Source: Sinomicrobium soli
Lineage (GTDB): Bacteria; Bacteroidota; Bacteroidia; Flavobacteriales; Flavobacteriaceae
DNA length: 64,000 bases
Assembly (NCBI RefSeq): GCF_003285545.1
Contig: NZ_QLNV01000002.1
Span: forward strand, 405,188-469,187
Direction of reading: 5' to 3'
The number at the start of each line of letters is the position of its first letter. The first letter of the stretch is position 1. This document shows, piece after piece, positions 18,583 to 28,279 of the stretch. Under the pieces are notes generated by a model, which was given only the letters and a program-made list of their open reading frames with translations, searched no databases and was not told the origin of the DNA. The translations under genes and the position numbers were made by a program.

Positions 18583-19206
18583 ATGACAGAAGTATTTATC
18601 ACAGATGATCATCCCATAGTACTGGACGGGCTCAGGAATCTCCTGGAAACCAGCGAAGACATATTGCCCGCCGGCATCTTCCAGAACGGCACAGACACCC
18701 TGAAAGCCCTGAAGGAAAGGGAACCGGACGTATTGCTGCTCGACATCAACCTTCCCGATATCAACGGAATAGAGCTGAGCAAACAAATACACGACACCTA
18801 TCCCGAACTGAAGATCATCATTCTCAGCGTACACAACGAAAAAGCCGTAATACGAAGTGTACTGCAAAACGGCGTAAACGGGTACGTCCTCAAAAACTCC
18901 ATTGGCGACGATATCCTGGAAGCCGTCCGGAAAGTGATGGACGGAGACCTCTACATGTGCCGGCAAACCCGGCAGATCTACGAAAGCGAGGACAGCAACG
19001 GGCCGGATGTGATCCCGAAGATCACCCGCAGGGAAAGGGAAATACTCCAGCTGGTCACGGAAGGGTACACTTCCGCGCAAATTGCAGACAAACTGTTTAT
19101 CAGCCCGTATACCGTAGAGACACACCGGAAGAACCTGATGGAAAAATTTGACGTCAACAACATGACAGCGATCATCAGATACGCTACGGAGTTCAAATTG
19201 TTATAA
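18583..19206 (+). CDS. NarL/FixJ-type response regulator
   Basis: A 207-residue two-component regulator. The receiver domain has acidic pocket residues Asp8 and Asp9, phospho-acceptor Asp54 (LLLDINLPD) and Lys104 (GYVLKN). A LuxR-type helix-turn-helix occupies about residues 145-205 (ITRREREILQLVTEGYTSAQ and SPYTVETHRKNL). It faces the TPR histidine kinase gene tail to tail with 65 bp between the stops. The kinase is of the HisKA_3 class that normally pairs with this regulator class, so they are probably cognate. Target genes are not apparent. Confidence 0.93.
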   Translation: MTEVFITDDHPIVLDGLRNLLETSEDILPAGIFQNGTDTLKALKEREPDVLLLDINLPDINGIELSKQIHDTYPELKIIILSVHNEKAVIRSVLQNGVNGYVLKNSIGDDILEAVRKVMDGDLYMCRQTRQIYESEDSNGPDVIPKITRREREILQLVTEGYTSAQIADKLFISPYTVETHRKNLMEKFDVNNMTAIIRYATEFKLL

Positions 19207-19271
19207 TGGTTATCGTTGTATTCAGACAACGCGTAATAACCAGACATTCTTCAACAAAATCAACGTTACTT

Positions 19272-21335
19272 TTAAGAAACTGCGGAACCGGAATTGACAT
19301 TCATCAGGCACTCAATAGTTATGGTAGTGCCTTTCCCCTTTTCGGATAAGATATCCATATCGCCCCCCAGAAACTCTACCCTGGCTCGGATATTGGTCCA
19401 TCCCGCACTGCGTTTTCCGGAAATGGCCTCCATGTCAAAACCGACGCCATCGTCTTCCACAGTCAGGAATATCTTGTCTTCTACCTGTTGTAACTGTACG
19501 TAGATCAGGGATGCCCTGGCGTGTTTTATCGCATTGTTTACCAACTCCTGCATAATGCGGTAGACCACCATCTGCCTGGAATGGTCCATATCATTCGTAT
19601 AATTGAAAACACTGCAGTCCATACGTATCCGGGAATTCCTGAACCGTTCGCAATACTCCTTTATCGCCTCTCCCAACCCGTATCTTATCAGTATCTCCGG
19701 CATCATACTATGGGCTATACGGCGCAATTCATTAACGGCATCATCCAGGTGTTCCATCGTCTTGTCCATCAGCCCCTGCCCCTTGGCTTCGGTAAGTATA
19801 TTTCGCACTGCCGACATTTCAATTTTGATTCCCGACAACAGTCCGCCAAGCCCGTCGTGCAGGTCCCGGGCCAGCCTGCTCCGTTCCTGCTCCTGCCCTT
19901 CCAGCATGGCAGAGAGCAGGGCTATGTGGTTTTTCTGCTCTATTTCTCCCATTTCCATGAGGTGGAGCTGTTTCTGCTGCTTCATGGCCCTGGTACGTTG
20001 CTGATTGGCATAAAACAGGAAGATCACAGCGATAAACCCGATAATGGTAAGGCCTATATAAAGCTGGTTCAGCTTTTTTCCATACACCAGTTTTTCCTGG
20101 AGCACTGCCAGCTCCCGTTCTTTTCTGCTGGCCTCATACTGGGCTTCCAGTTTCTGAGCGAGCGCCATTTTCTCCATGTCGAACTTATCGGTATATTCCC
20201 GCACATACTGCTTGTAATATTGAAGTGCCTCGGCAGGTTTTCCCTGTTTTTCCCGGATCATGGAAAAGTACTGCGATACCTTGGGTACTATCCGCTGGTT
20301 GGCAACCGGGTCTTCATGTACGGAAATAGCCGCATTGCCCACCAGGAATTCTGCCCGGGTATAGTCTTCTTCAGAGATGGCATAATCGGCCAGCATGATA
20401 TAACTCCTGGCCAGTACCGAATGCTCCCCGATACGACGCGCTTCCTCCACGGCCATATCGAGATAGTTAAACACGGAATCGCGATAAGACACCGGCAGAT
20501 ACCCCGAATATATTTCAGCGATATGGTAAGCGGCCACCGGCAAACGGGAAAGGTGTATCACCCGGTCGCGATGGCGTTCCAGCACGTTTACCGAATGTTT
20601 GTAGTAATACAGTGCCGAATCGCGGAGGTGTTCCCTCGACATATCCTTTGTAAAACGGTCGAAAAAGCTATGGGCCTTTAACTGAATGGCCGTGGTCATG
20701 GCATCGGGATCTCCGCTTTTCCGGGCATCCTCCATACACAGGGCGGCATATTTACGCTGGTTCTGGGTATCACTCCACTGGCCATAGATATCTGATATAT
20801 CAGCATATACCTCACTCCGCCATTCGTATTTTTCAGTCCCTTCCAGGTCTTCCAGGGCCCTGAACAGGTCGATAATGGCCTCCCGGAGCTTATTTTCCCT
20901 GACCATCAGCCGGCCCCTGGTGTACTGTACATATCCCAGGACCGCCTTATGCGAGGTATTCTTTACATAATAGACAGCACTATCCATACTCTCTCCCGCC
21001 TGTAACATCTGGTCGTCACCGGCGTAATACCGGGCAAGAACCGCAAACAGGAAAGCCTTATAGTGCTTGTCTTCAAGGTGGTCGGCAAGCCTCAATGCCC
21101 GTTGTATCATCTCAAAACCATCCTTGTGTTCCCTCCGGTAGTATACCACCTCGGCCAGTCTTGCCATGGTCATTATCCTTTCCGGCTCCGACAGGTTCCG
21201 CCGCGCAAGTTCCAGCCGGAGGGAATCCTCCACAATATGCGCTTTGACCGGCAGGGCAGCCCCCAGCGCCAATCCCAGAAAAAGCCATAGGGCAAACGAA
21301 GCGGGTGATATTTTATACAAGAGGTTCCTGAACAT
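19272..21335 (-). CDS. TPR-containing sensor histidine kinase (HisKA_3/NarX type)
   Basis: A 687-residue sensor kinase. The ATG at 21335 is chosen because it starts a clear signal peptide (MFRNLLYKISPASFALWLFL); upstream codons to 21422 look non-coding. The periplasmic part (about residues 40-400) is helical and TPR-like. A single membrane helix follows (LYIGLTIIGFIAVIFLFYA), then a coiled linker. The HisKA_3 phospho-acceptor box is RSRLARDLHDGLGGLLSG and the ATPase domain carries ELVNNAIKHA (N-box) and VEDDGVGFD (G1). It converges with the LuxR-type regulator gene, its likely partner. The ligand is unknown. Confidence 0.92.
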   Translation of the reverse strand: MFRNLLYKISPASFALWLFLGLALGAALPVKAHIVEDSLRLELARRNLSEPERIMTMARLAEVVYYRREHKDGFEMIQRALRLADHLEDKHYKAFLFAVLARYYAGDDQMLQAGESMDSAVYYVKNTSHKAVLGYVQYTRGRLMVRENKLREAIIDLFRALEDLEGTEKYEWRSEVYADISDIYGQWSDTQNQRKYAALCMEDARKSGDPDAMTTAIQLKAHSFFDRFTKDMSREHLRDSALYYYKHSVNVLERHRDRVIHLSRLPVAAYHIAEIYSGYLPVSYRDSVFNYLDMAVEEARRIGEHSVLARSYIMLADYAISEEDYTRAEFLVGNAAISVHEDPVANQRIVPKVSQYFSMIREKQGKPAEALQYYKQYVREYTDKFDMEKMALAQKLEAQYEASRKERELAVLQEKLVYGKKLNQLYIGLTIIGFIAVIFLFYANQQRTRAMKQQKQLHLMEMGEIEQKNHIALLSAMLEGQEQERSRLARDLHDGLGGLLSGIKIEMSAVRNILTEAKGQGLMDKTMEHLDDAVNELRRIAHSMMPEILIRYGLGEAIKEYCERFRNSRIRMDCSVFNYTNDMDHSRQMVVYRIMQELVNNAIKHARASLIYVQLQQVEDKIFLTVEDDGVGFDMEAISGKRSAGWTNIRARVEFLGGDMDILSEKGKGTTITIECLMNVNSGSAVS

Positions 21336-21440
21336 TCGTAAATTATTATTTGAGAAACGGTTTCCGAAAATATGGCTGTTATACCTTCGTACAAAGGTAC
21401 CCGGGCACGGCATCATGTACAATCCCAGAAAAAGGGTATT

Positions 21441-22256
21441 TTAGGGAGTATCGGTCTTCCCGTGAGGGACCTCATCCTTCCCCTGCACTGCTGCGGGAAG
21501 CCCGTCTTCCAGGTTGGGCAACGGCGCTCCTACCGTAAATTGCTGAGTGGTAATACGCATGGTATAAAAACTTCTCTTTCTCTCGGCTTCCAGCACTATA
21601 CTTTCTGTAGATGCGAACATGTTTTCGGTAGGTACTTCCCAGAACCCCCACTGCGTCCCTGCCGACCATATGGTTTCCCTGCTGCCATCGGTACGCGTCC
21701 AGCGCAACACGGGCTGCCCCAGGAGAATATCTTCCTCGGAAGACATGGTTTCCAGGCTGTCCTGTAGCGATTTCGGGACAGGTACGGGCTCAAAAAAAAG
21801 CCGGAAGGCTTCGGGTATACCCGCTTCATCTTCAGATATCACCCCGTCTTTCAGATCATATACTACCGTCCGCCCTGGGGTACGTACCGTGAGATTTCCC
21901 TCGAAGGTCAGTTCAAAACGACATTCGCCGGGATTTACATAATGCCCCGTCATGCCAAAACCCCACGATTCCACCCGCTGTACGATCTTGTCCTTATGTA
22001 TGCTAAGGCGATATCGTCGGGTACCCAGCAGGTCTATTTCCTTTTTCGAAAGGCCCGACACCTTTTTTCCGGCATCCTCACATATTCCTACCGCATCGAG
22101 ATAACGTTGCCTGATAATATTGTTCCCGTCATCATCTACAGTCTCCATACGCTGATCCACATAGATATCCGGAACTTCATCGGTACCACACGAAAAAAGC
22201 AATAACACAACACCCCCGGTAAACAAAAGGCGTAAAACCTGTAACGGGGTGTGCAT
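21441..22256 (-). CDS. Lipoprotein of unknown function
   Basis: A 271-residue lipoprotein. The ATG at 22256 (MHTPLQVLRLLFTGGVVLLL) gives a signal ending in the lipobox LLFSC, followed by GTDEVPDIYVDQR; a second ATG two codons upstream works equally well. The mature part is mixed beta with many Arg, Glu and Thr, including RYRLSIHKDKIVQRVESWGF. I recognise no family. It lies between the histidine kinase and the B12 locus on the same strand. A terminator-like hairpin and a 203-bp gap separate it from the B12 genes, so it is probably not in that operon. Confidence 0.6.
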   Translation of the reverse strand: MHTPLQVLRLLFTGGVVLLLFSCGTDEVPDIYVDQRMETVDDDGNNIIRQRYLDAVGICEDAGKKVSGLSKKEIDLLGTRRYRLSIHKDKIVQRVESWGFGMTGHYVNPGECRFELTFEGNLTVRTPGRTVVYDLKDGVISEDEAGIPEAFRLFFEPVPVPKSLQDSLETMSSEEDILLGQPVLRWTRTDGSRETIWSAGTQWGFWEVPTENMFASTESIVLEAERKRSFYTMRITTQQFTVGAPLPNLEDGLPAAVQGKDEVPHGKTDTP

Positions 22257-22402
22257 ATTCATGAGGTAACGGTTGTTGTTTTTCGTGGCAATCACGGGGT
22301 AAAAATACTTTTTTTCAACAAAACACAGCCTAATAATCATGGTTTTATACACTTCCCCGGAAAGAGATCACTCCCCGGCACAAGCCTGGCTTTGCTTCTC
22401 AG

Positions 22403-22440
22403 AATAATAAACAACCCGGATGTCCGACACCCGGGCTGCC
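22403..22440 (-). terminator. Probable terminator of the B12 uptake operon
   Basis: On the minus strand CCCGG and CCGGG arms enclose an 11-nt loop and are followed by a T-rich run (TTGTTTATTATT). It starts 20 bp after the stop of the last propeller gene. Confidence 0.65.
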
Positions 22441-22459
22441 TCCTGTTTTACGGGTAAAT

Positions 22460-23827
22460 TCATTCTTCATGAAAAACGGACACCGAAGGGAAGTAGTAGC
22501 CTTCATAGGCCTTTTCTTCCTTTCTGCCGGCAGTGTGTGCGTCGTACAGGAGAAGCAGATTATTACTGAAACTCTCTCCGAACCCTTTATTTACGGTATT
22601 GACCACCAGGGTTTCCGCGTTCCGGTCATACCCTATTCCCGAACCATAAGTAACCCGTTCTCCGGGCAGGGTTACAAAGGGAGAAGACAGGGAAGCGGTA
22701 TCTCCGGTATAGCGATAAATCTCATTTCCCCCGCTAAACGCACTGTTCTTTGCAATATACACCTCCGTATCTCCCGCGGTAATAGACCCCGGGTGCCAGG
22801 CTCCCCACGAACCGTGGGCCTGGAACCCGAGTTCCACTTCCACGGTCTCCAGAGAAAACGGTTCTACTCCTATAAGCCGGGTACCCCCGGCCATCCATAC
22901 CCTGCCGTCGGCGGTCTGTGCAAACCCTGTAACGATCCCCGGTATGGTCTTTTCTATTTCCAGGGAAGAAGCGTTCAGGATTATGGCGCCCTGGCTTTGT
23001 GAAAGGACAAAGACATGGTTACCTGCTTTTATCAGGTCGCCGGTCTGCCCGTCAATACCTTCTACCCTACTGCCCATTTCCAGCGGCTCCAGGTTTAAGT
23101 TATACAGCCCGTTGCCCGAACTCACCAGCCCCCGGCTGTTATCCAGTCCCGCAAAAGCACGCCAGTCATTACCGCCCTGTGCCGGTATTCTTCCTTTCTC
23201 TTTCAAAGAATAGGCATCTGCCACCACCAGGGGGCCGCCTACTTTTGAAAGGAGAAAGAGCTGTTCATTATGGATCGTTCCGAACTGCAGCGTGGAACTT
23301 ACAGGTAACAGGTCCTTGTCCGGGTTGGCCTTTACGAACACACTGTCCTCCACAGCCCCGGTATCGTACCGGTAAAAACTTAAGGTACCCGTTCCATGCC
23401 CGAACCAGCCTTCGTTAACAATAAAAAAACCGTTTTCATATCCTCCGAGAGTATGGATCTTATAGACGACAGCGGCTTCATCCTCATCATTTGTAACGGT
23501 AAAAGATATTTCATAATCTCCGCGCTCGGCAGGCTCAAAGGTAAAAACGGAGTCCTTTCCCACTTCTTCGCCGGCAATCATCCAGCGGCAAGAAACCGAA
23601 CTCCCGGACTGCCATTGAGGCTGTAGTGTAATGGTCTGCCCCAGGGTAAGTGTATCCTGTAGCTTCTGTTCGATGATCACCACGGAATCCCGGGGCACTT
23701 CAACCTCTCCCCCGGGGTTTCCTGAGGGATCATCTTCCGTAAAGTTATCATCATCGCTGTCACATGCCACAAAACCGGCAAAAACCAGCAGGCATAGTAT
23801 GCGGATTATATATCTGGTATGTTTCAT
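22460..23827 (-). CDS. DUF5074 beta-propeller lipoprotein with N-terminal PKD-like domain, B12 locus
   Basis: A 455-residue surface-type lipoprotein. The signal ends in FAGFVAC, followed by an acidic linker (DSDDDNFTEDDPSGNPGGE), a hallmark of surface-exposed Bacteroidota lipoproteins. Residues about 50-125 form a PKD/Ig-like domain (LTLGQTITLQPQW, YEISFTVTNDEDEA). From NGFFIVNEGWFGHGTGTLSF onward it is a YncE/DUF5074 beta-propeller. It is the last gene under the cobalamin riboswitch, 26 bp after the PKD-like lipoprotein gene. BtuG of Bacteroides is the family precedent for B12 binding on a TonB receptor; binding here is an inference. It is a distant second copy of the 25022-26140 protein with an added domain. 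Confidence 0.85.
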   Translation of the reverse strand: MKHTRYIIRILCLLVFAGFVACDSDDDNFTEDDPSGNPGGEVEVPRDSVVIIEQKLQDTLTLGQTITLQPQWQSGSSVSCRWMIAGEEVGKDSVFTFEPAERGDYEISFTVTNDEDEAAVVYKIHTLGGYENGFFIVNEGWFGHGTGTLSFYRYDTGAVEDSVFVKANPDKDLLPVSSTLQFGTIHNEQLFLLSKVGGPLVVADAYSLKEKGRIPAQGGNDWRAFAGLDNSRGLVSSGNGLYNLNLEPLEMGSRVEGIDGQTGDLIKAGNHVFVLSQSQGAIILNASSLEIEKTIPGIVTGFAQTADGRVWMAGGTRLIGVEPFSLETVEVELGFQAHGSWGAWHPGSITAGDTEVYIAKNSAFSGGNEIYRYTGDTASLSSPFVTLPGERVTYGSGIGYDRNAETLVVNTVNKGFGESFSNNLLLLYDAHTAGRKEEKAYEGYYFPSVSVFHEE

Positions 23828-23853
23828 TGCTGTAAATTTTATTCGTTGTTTTT

Positions 23854-24984
23854 TTATGGCATATTAAGATCGGAAACCCCGAGGATCTCGGTAGACAGTT
23901 CTCCCAGCCATCCCATATTGGCCTGTATACCGGTCTGTACCCGGATAAAATCGATACCTTCCAGTGATACCTTATCGCCATTTTCATCCATAGCATCCGA
24001 AATATCGATCTCATCGCCTCCCTGGATATTATCGGCATATCCGTAATCGAAGGGTGCGCTGGTTATGTATGAAGGATTGCTCATATCAATATTCACAGAA
24101 GGCAACAGGGTACCCTTAAGCGTATAACTGTCTTCTTCTATCCATTCCGGGTAATAGGGCTGCTGGTGAAAAGCATTGACAGCCACTTCCCCGCTGTTGC
24201 CCCGGTTATCGGTCCACGGTACACTTTGTGCAGGGTCCCCTGGCCGGTAGTATGTCACTTCATAATCGCGGGTAGCCCCTTCCATATCGTGAGCGCTTCC
24301 CTTTATCTCATACCAGGTGTCATCAGGCAATCCGTTGCCGTTCTCGTCGGCCATCACATAGATAATACCGGGTTCGGAAAAATTGCTCATCGCATTGTTG
24401 GCAAACAGGATATCCGGCTCTCCTTCCCTGTTGATCACCGTATGGTCGAAGCCGAGTACGATACTTCCTCCCCAGGCCCCGAGGGTCACCATCCCGGTTT
24501 TACCGAGAATCCCCTCGGCGCTTTCAAAATTACCCGGGCTCTTGTTCATAAACTGCCCCGGGGCAGGGCGATATTCGAAAAGTTCAGTGACATAGCGGTT
24601 GCTGTCCCCGGTCACCGGACGGATATTAAGGGGAACTGTAATTTCAAATTTCCTTGTCACTTCTCCCCCATCGTTAAAAGCGCGGTATACCAGGGTATGT
24701 TTACCGCTTATTACCGCTTCAAAAACATACCGGTTACCGGAAGCGACCAGCGAATCGTTCAATATCCATTCTTCTTCATATACCAGTTGATCTAAGTTGC
24801 CGGAAACAAACTCCAGCTGTTCCCCGATAGGGATTTCCAGTGACGTATCGGTTACCGACAGTGCTACCCTGGGTTTTATGGGGATAAGCTCATCATCCCC
24901 TGTACAGGACCCCGTAAAAACGGCCATTACAGCGCTGCATACATAAAGGGCAATGCTTTTACCCAGTGTGTTCTTTGTGTTCAT
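23854..24984 (-). CDS. PKD-like surface lipoprotein of the B12 uptake locus
   Basis: A 376-residue lipoprotein: signal ending FTGSC, then TGDDELIP. Residues about 45-115 form a PKD/Ig-like domain (IPIGEQLEFVSGNL, KHTLVYRAFNDGGEVTRKF), similar in layout to the N-terminal domain of the downstream propeller protein. The remaining 250 residues form a beta-rich domain with an Asp/Asn-rich loop that could bind calcium (ADENGNGLPDDTWYEIKG) and a closing DFIRVQTGIQANMGWLGE segment. It lies 37 bp after the BtuG-like gene. It may bind cobamides or assist the receptor, as BtuH does in Bacteroides, but I cannot show homology to BtuH. Confidence 0.75.
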   Translation of the reverse strand: MNTKNTLGKSIALYVCSAVMAVFTGSCTGDDELIPIKPRVALSVTDTSLEIPIGEQLEFVSGNLDQLVYEEEWILNDSLVASGNRYVFEAVISGKHTLVYRAFNDGGEVTRKFEITVPLNIRPVTGDSNRYVTELFEYRPAPGQFMNKSPGNFESAEGILGKTGMVTLGAWGGSIVLGFDHTVINREGEPDILFANNAMSNFSEPGIIYVMADENGNGLPDDTWYEIKGSAHDMEGATRDYEVTYYRPGDPAQSVPWTDNRGNSGEVAVNAFHQQPYYPEWIEEDSYTLKGTLLPSVNIDMSNPSYITSAPFDYGYADNIQGGDEIDISDAMDENGDKVSLEGIDFIRVQTGIQANMGWLGELSTEILGVSDLNMP

Positions 24985-25021
24985 TTCTTTTAGATTAAAT
25001 AGTTAGTTATTGTAAGCGTCC

Positions 25022-26140
25022 TTATTTTACAAAAGCTATATGTGCCGGAATATCACCTGTGACCTGTGTCCATTTTAATGTACCATCGGGGTTAAAGCAA
25101 TACAGGGTTCCCGGGCTTACGTAATCTTTGGCATCGGTAAGCAGTATTTCACCGTTCTCAGGATTAATGGCTATACCATAAGGAACCTCTATGTTTTCCT
25201 GAGTTTCATCTTTAATAAACATTTCGTTGATTATTTTCTCCGTACGCGTATCGATCATGCTGTACGAAACCACATTTTCATTGGTGTGATAATTAAATTC
25301 GGTGCTATAGGCATAGAGTATCCCGTCATGAAGGGTCATGTTGCTCACTCCAAGGTCAAAAACCTTTTTTACGGTATCTGCCGCTACCACGTACAAACTG
25401 GAGGGTATATCGTAATAATCACCTCTAGAAGAGACATACAAATCTCCGTAACTATCGACCTTTACTCGGTGCAGATTGATCCCCAGTGCTATACGCTTCT
25501 CCTCTTTAAATGATACTATATCGATCACGGAAAGTGTATTCTCATAATCCGGTGGACTATACCCCCCGGAATTGGCCACATAAAGTTTTCCGTTATACCC
25601 GGCCAGCTCCTCCGGTTGTCTTCCCACTTCTACCGTACGGGTAATTTCCAGGCTGGTAGTATCGATCTCGGCCACCATCCCGTTGGGGGCATCGGGGTCT
25701 ATGGCCACTTCTCCGAGATAGGCGCTCAGGTAGGCCTTCCCCCCGTAAAAAGTGATATAGCGGCAGTTCTGCACATCTATTTTCCCCAGCCGTTTCCCGG
25801 TATGTACATCGAGTACTTCCACCTTATTGGAAACATTGACCACCACATAGAGTTTGGAGCCATAGACGGCAATATCGTTCCCCACATCGCCCAGCCCGCC
25901 TACCAGGCCGGGATTGGCCTTGCTGAACACATTCCTGGTATAGGTGCCGGAGCCGTAATCGTAAAAATCCAGCGACGCTTTATTCGCCCCCATATTACCT
26001 TCGTTCAGCAGGTAAAAGCCATCGGTATATGTTCTTTCCTCTCCTTTTTCTTCGGGATCAAAAGTGTCGTCGTTACGGCAGCCCGCCACCAGGATCACTC
26101 CGCAAAAAAACAGGTACCTGAAGTGTACTATATTTTTCAT
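25022..26140 (-). CDS. BtuG-like YncE/DUF5074 beta-propeller lipoprotein, B12 uptake
   Basis: A 372-residue lipoprotein: signal ending LVAGC, then an acidic start (RNDDTFDPEEKGE). The rest is a YncE-type propeller with repeated blades, such as YTDGFYLLNEGNMGANKASL, KLYVVVNVSNKVEVLDV, GKLYVANSGGY and DGILYAYSTEFNY. Architecture, length and position directly after the BtuB-like receptor under a cobalamin riboswitch match BtuG, the surface protein that captures vitamin B12 with extreme affinity and hands it to BtuB in Bacteroides. The 103-bp gap to the receptor gene contains an inverted repeat. I leave the symbol blank because sequence-level orthology was not tested. Confidence 0.85.
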   Translation of the reverse strand: MKNIVHFRYLFFCGVILVAGCRNDDTFDPEEKGEERTYTDGFYLLNEGNMGANKASLDFYDYGSGTYTRNVFSKANPGLVGGLGDVGNDIAVYGSKLYVVVNVSNKVEVLDVHTGKRLGKIDVQNCRYITFYGGKAYLSAYLGEVAIDPDAPNGMVAEIDTTSLEITRTVEVGRQPEELAGYNGKLYVANSGGYSPPDYENTLSVIDIVSFKEEKRIALGINLHRVKVDSYGDLYVSSRGDYYDIPSSLYVVAADTVKKVFDLGVSNMTLHDGILYAYSTEFNYHTNENVVSYSMIDTRTEKIINEMFIKDETQENIEVPYGIAINPENGEILLTDAKDYVSPGTLYCFNPDGTLKWTQVTGDIPAHIAFVK

Positions 26141-26145
26141 TTGTA

Positions 26146-26222
26146 TTGGTTATTGAGTTATTCGGTTATTAAGGTTATCAGGCATCGTCTGAATAACCGA
26201 ATAACCTGATAACTTAGTAACT
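26146..26222. repeat. Inverted repeat of the ATAACC/TAACT family
   Basis: Perfect 11-bp arms, ATTCGGTTATT (26160-26170) and AATAACCGAAT (26192-26202), lie in the gap between the receptor gene and the BtuG-like gene. The flanks carry further GGTTATT and ATAACTTAGTAACT motifs that match the tandem array at 18371-18495. In the operon transcript it would fold into a hairpin between the first two genes. Confidence 0.7.
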
Positions 26223-26243
26223 GCTCCGTGCTCCTTCCCTTCT

Positions 26244-28262
26244 TCACAGGGTATAGTTCAGCACAATACGATAAGAACGCCCCGGCATGGGGAAATTCCT
26301 GATCACATCGTAATATTGGTTCAAAAGGTTATTGATCTCGACGGCAACCTCCATTTTGTTTCCGAAAACATTCATTTCATGCCTTGCAGCCATATCATGG
26401 GTATACCAGGGCTGCAGGTAATTCGACGGGATATTGGCCTTCTGGCTATAGCGTTCGCCGGTGTATATAAAGCTGTAATTGAGCTGCCATTTGCGGTATG
26501 CTGCCGAAATACCGGCGCTTCCGCTGTGCACCGGGATATAGGGGATCTGGTCTCCGTATGCCGAACTTCCGGGAGTTACATCAAGCGCTTCCTGCCAGGT
26601 AAAGCTGAGCTGTGCCCCGTATACCAGTCCCCACCCGGTTTCCCCGGACAGCTTTGCTTTCGCCTCTATTCCCGTGGTTTCCACCTTTCCCAGGTTGAGC
26701 ATCGTCCACCGGAACAGGTTGGTTCCCGGTACGGCAACGATCTTGTCCCTGATCCATATCCTGTAAACATCGCCCTGAAGTTCCAGCAGGTATGTTCCGG
26801 GGTGGTACCTATAGGAAAAGCCGGCATTGAGCTGTCTGGTATATTCCGGTTTTAAAAAAGTATTGCCTATAAACGTGTAATAGAGGTCATTGAACGTCGG
26901 CATCCGGAAGATACGCTTGTAAAAAGCCCTTAACCTGAAATCCGGGTTACCGAACGGTTGCCAGCCCGCCATCAGGGTGGGGGTAAATTCCTGCCGGTCT
27001 TCCGCCCCTTTATAATACCGTACCCGGTCTTTGACCGTGGTACTCAGCAACCCCGCCTGTATGTTTAACCGGGGCAGGTCTATATTGGTGGTCAGTGCCA
27101 CCAGGTAATTGTTCCGTTCAGGGTAGGCAAAGCGGTACAGATTGGCATCCAGGGTATTGTTTTCGTAATCCACGGCCAGTCCCAGTTTCCAGAAACCGGT
27201 GAACCTATACGTATTGGACAGGGAAAAATAAAGGCTTTCCTGGTGGTACCTGTTATCCAGAAAGCCGGAGGTCGTCACCATTTCCGGGTCGAGGTAACGG
27301 CTGTAATCCTTGCTGTATTTCCCCCGGAATACCACGGAATAACGTTCGCTTACCTGCTGCCGGAACTCACCCTGGAGAAAACTGTTCCTGTCCCACAGGC
27401 GCTGCGCCCGGTAAAACCTGTTGGCCACTACCGCGCCGGGCAGTCCTCTTTCGGAATCGTAATGATAGTATTTCAGGAACCATTTGCTGTTGAACCCCGT
27501 GGTACCGTAAAGTGCCCCTTCTACCCGCCAGGCATTGATATCGGCATTTTCCCTGGTGGCCGTAGTGTCGTAAACACCATTGGTAAACCGGTATTTATAA
27601 CGCCCATGTGCATAGGTATAGGCCGTGCTCAACCGGGCCGAAAGGTAGTCGCTGATCTTGTAATCAAGATTGAGATAAGGATTTGCCAGTCCGAATGAAC
27701 CCGTTTTTATTCCCGCGTGAAGATGATAGGTCTCGCCCGCTGCAAATTCCGGTTTCCGGGATTGCAGGTATATGGTGCTGGCCGATGCATAGGCTTTTGC
27801 CGACTGCCCCGCGTCCGGGCGCTGGCCGTTGTAAAGGGCGATCTCTTCCATATTGTCCAGGGCATACTTGCCCAGGTCTACCTGCCCGTTCTGGGCATTC
27901 CCGAGACGGATACCGTCGTAAAACACCCCGGTATGCTCGGTGCCCATACTGCGTACATTGATGGTCTTCAGGCCGCCCACCCCGCCGTAATCCTTAAGCT
28001 GCACCCCGCTGAAATACCTGACGGCATCGGCTACCGAAAGGCTGTTCAGCTTTTTCAACGCCTCTCCCGTCAACACCTGTACCGGTACAGGAGCCGTATG
28101 TTCCGGCAGTTTTCGCTGTTGCCACAGCACCACCTCTTCCAGCTGGCGGTACTCCGTAAGGCTATCCTTTTCCTGGGCATATCCCGCATAAGCGGCAAAC
28201 ACCGGCAGGCACCCCCACAGGTAACGCCATATTGCAGTACATCTGTTGTTTTTAGCTGACAT
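26244..28262 (-). CDS. btuB: TonB-dependent vitamin B12 receptor, BtuB-like
   Basis: A 672-residue outer-membrane receptor that imports cobalamin with TonB energy. The signal peptide ends near FAAYAGYAQEKDS. The TonB-box region precedes the plug domain (VLTGEALKKLNSLSVADAV, GVGGLKTINVRSMGTEHTG, AQNGQVDLGKYALDNMEEI). The barrel ends with the standard aromatic strand RSYRIVLNYTL. Its length is close to E. coli BtuB and much shorter than SusC proteins. The ATG at 28262 is chosen over a TTG at 28274. A cobalamin riboswitch about 110 bp upstream assigns the substrate. It is the first gene of a four-gene lipoprotein operon. Confidence 0.92.
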   Translation of the reverse strand: MSAKNNRCTAIWRYLWGCLPVFAAYAGYAQEKDSLTEYRQLEEVVLWQQRKLPEHTAPVPVQVLTGEALKKLNSLSVADAVRYFSGVQLKDYGGVGGLKTINVRSMGTEHTGVFYDGIRLGNAQNGQVDLGKYALDNMEEIALYNGQRPDAGQSAKAYASASTIYLQSRKPEFAAGETYHLHAGIKTGSFGLANPYLNLDYKISDYLSARLSTAYTYAHGRYKYRFTNGVYDTTATRENADINAWRVEGALYGTTGFNSKWFLKYYHYDSERGLPGAVVANRFYRAQRLWDRNSFLQGEFRQQVSERYSVVFRGKYSKDYSRYLDPEMVTTSGFLDNRYHQESLYFSLSNTYRFTGFWKLGLAVDYENNTLDANLYRFAYPERNNYLVALTTNIDLPRLNIQAGLLSTTVKDRVRYYKGAEDRQEFTPTLMAGWQPFGNPDFRLRAFYKRIFRMPTFNDLYYTFIGNTFLKPEYTRQLNAGFSYRYHPGTYLLELQGDVYRIWIRDKIVAVPGTNLFRWTMLNLGKVETTGIEAKAKLSGETGWGLVYGAQLSFTWQEALDVTPGSSAYGDQIPYIPVHSGSAGISAAYRKWQLNYSFIYTGERYSQKANIPSNYLQPWYTHDMAARHEMNVFGNKMEVAVEINNLLNQYYDVIRNFPMPGRSYRIVLNYTL

Positions 28263-28279
28263 CTCCCGTATCAAACCTA

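Noticed and set aside
19521..20681. 386-codon open frame opposite the TPR histidine kinase
   Set aside because: The kinase has intact H-, N- and G-boxes; the opposite frame is low-information and without motifs.
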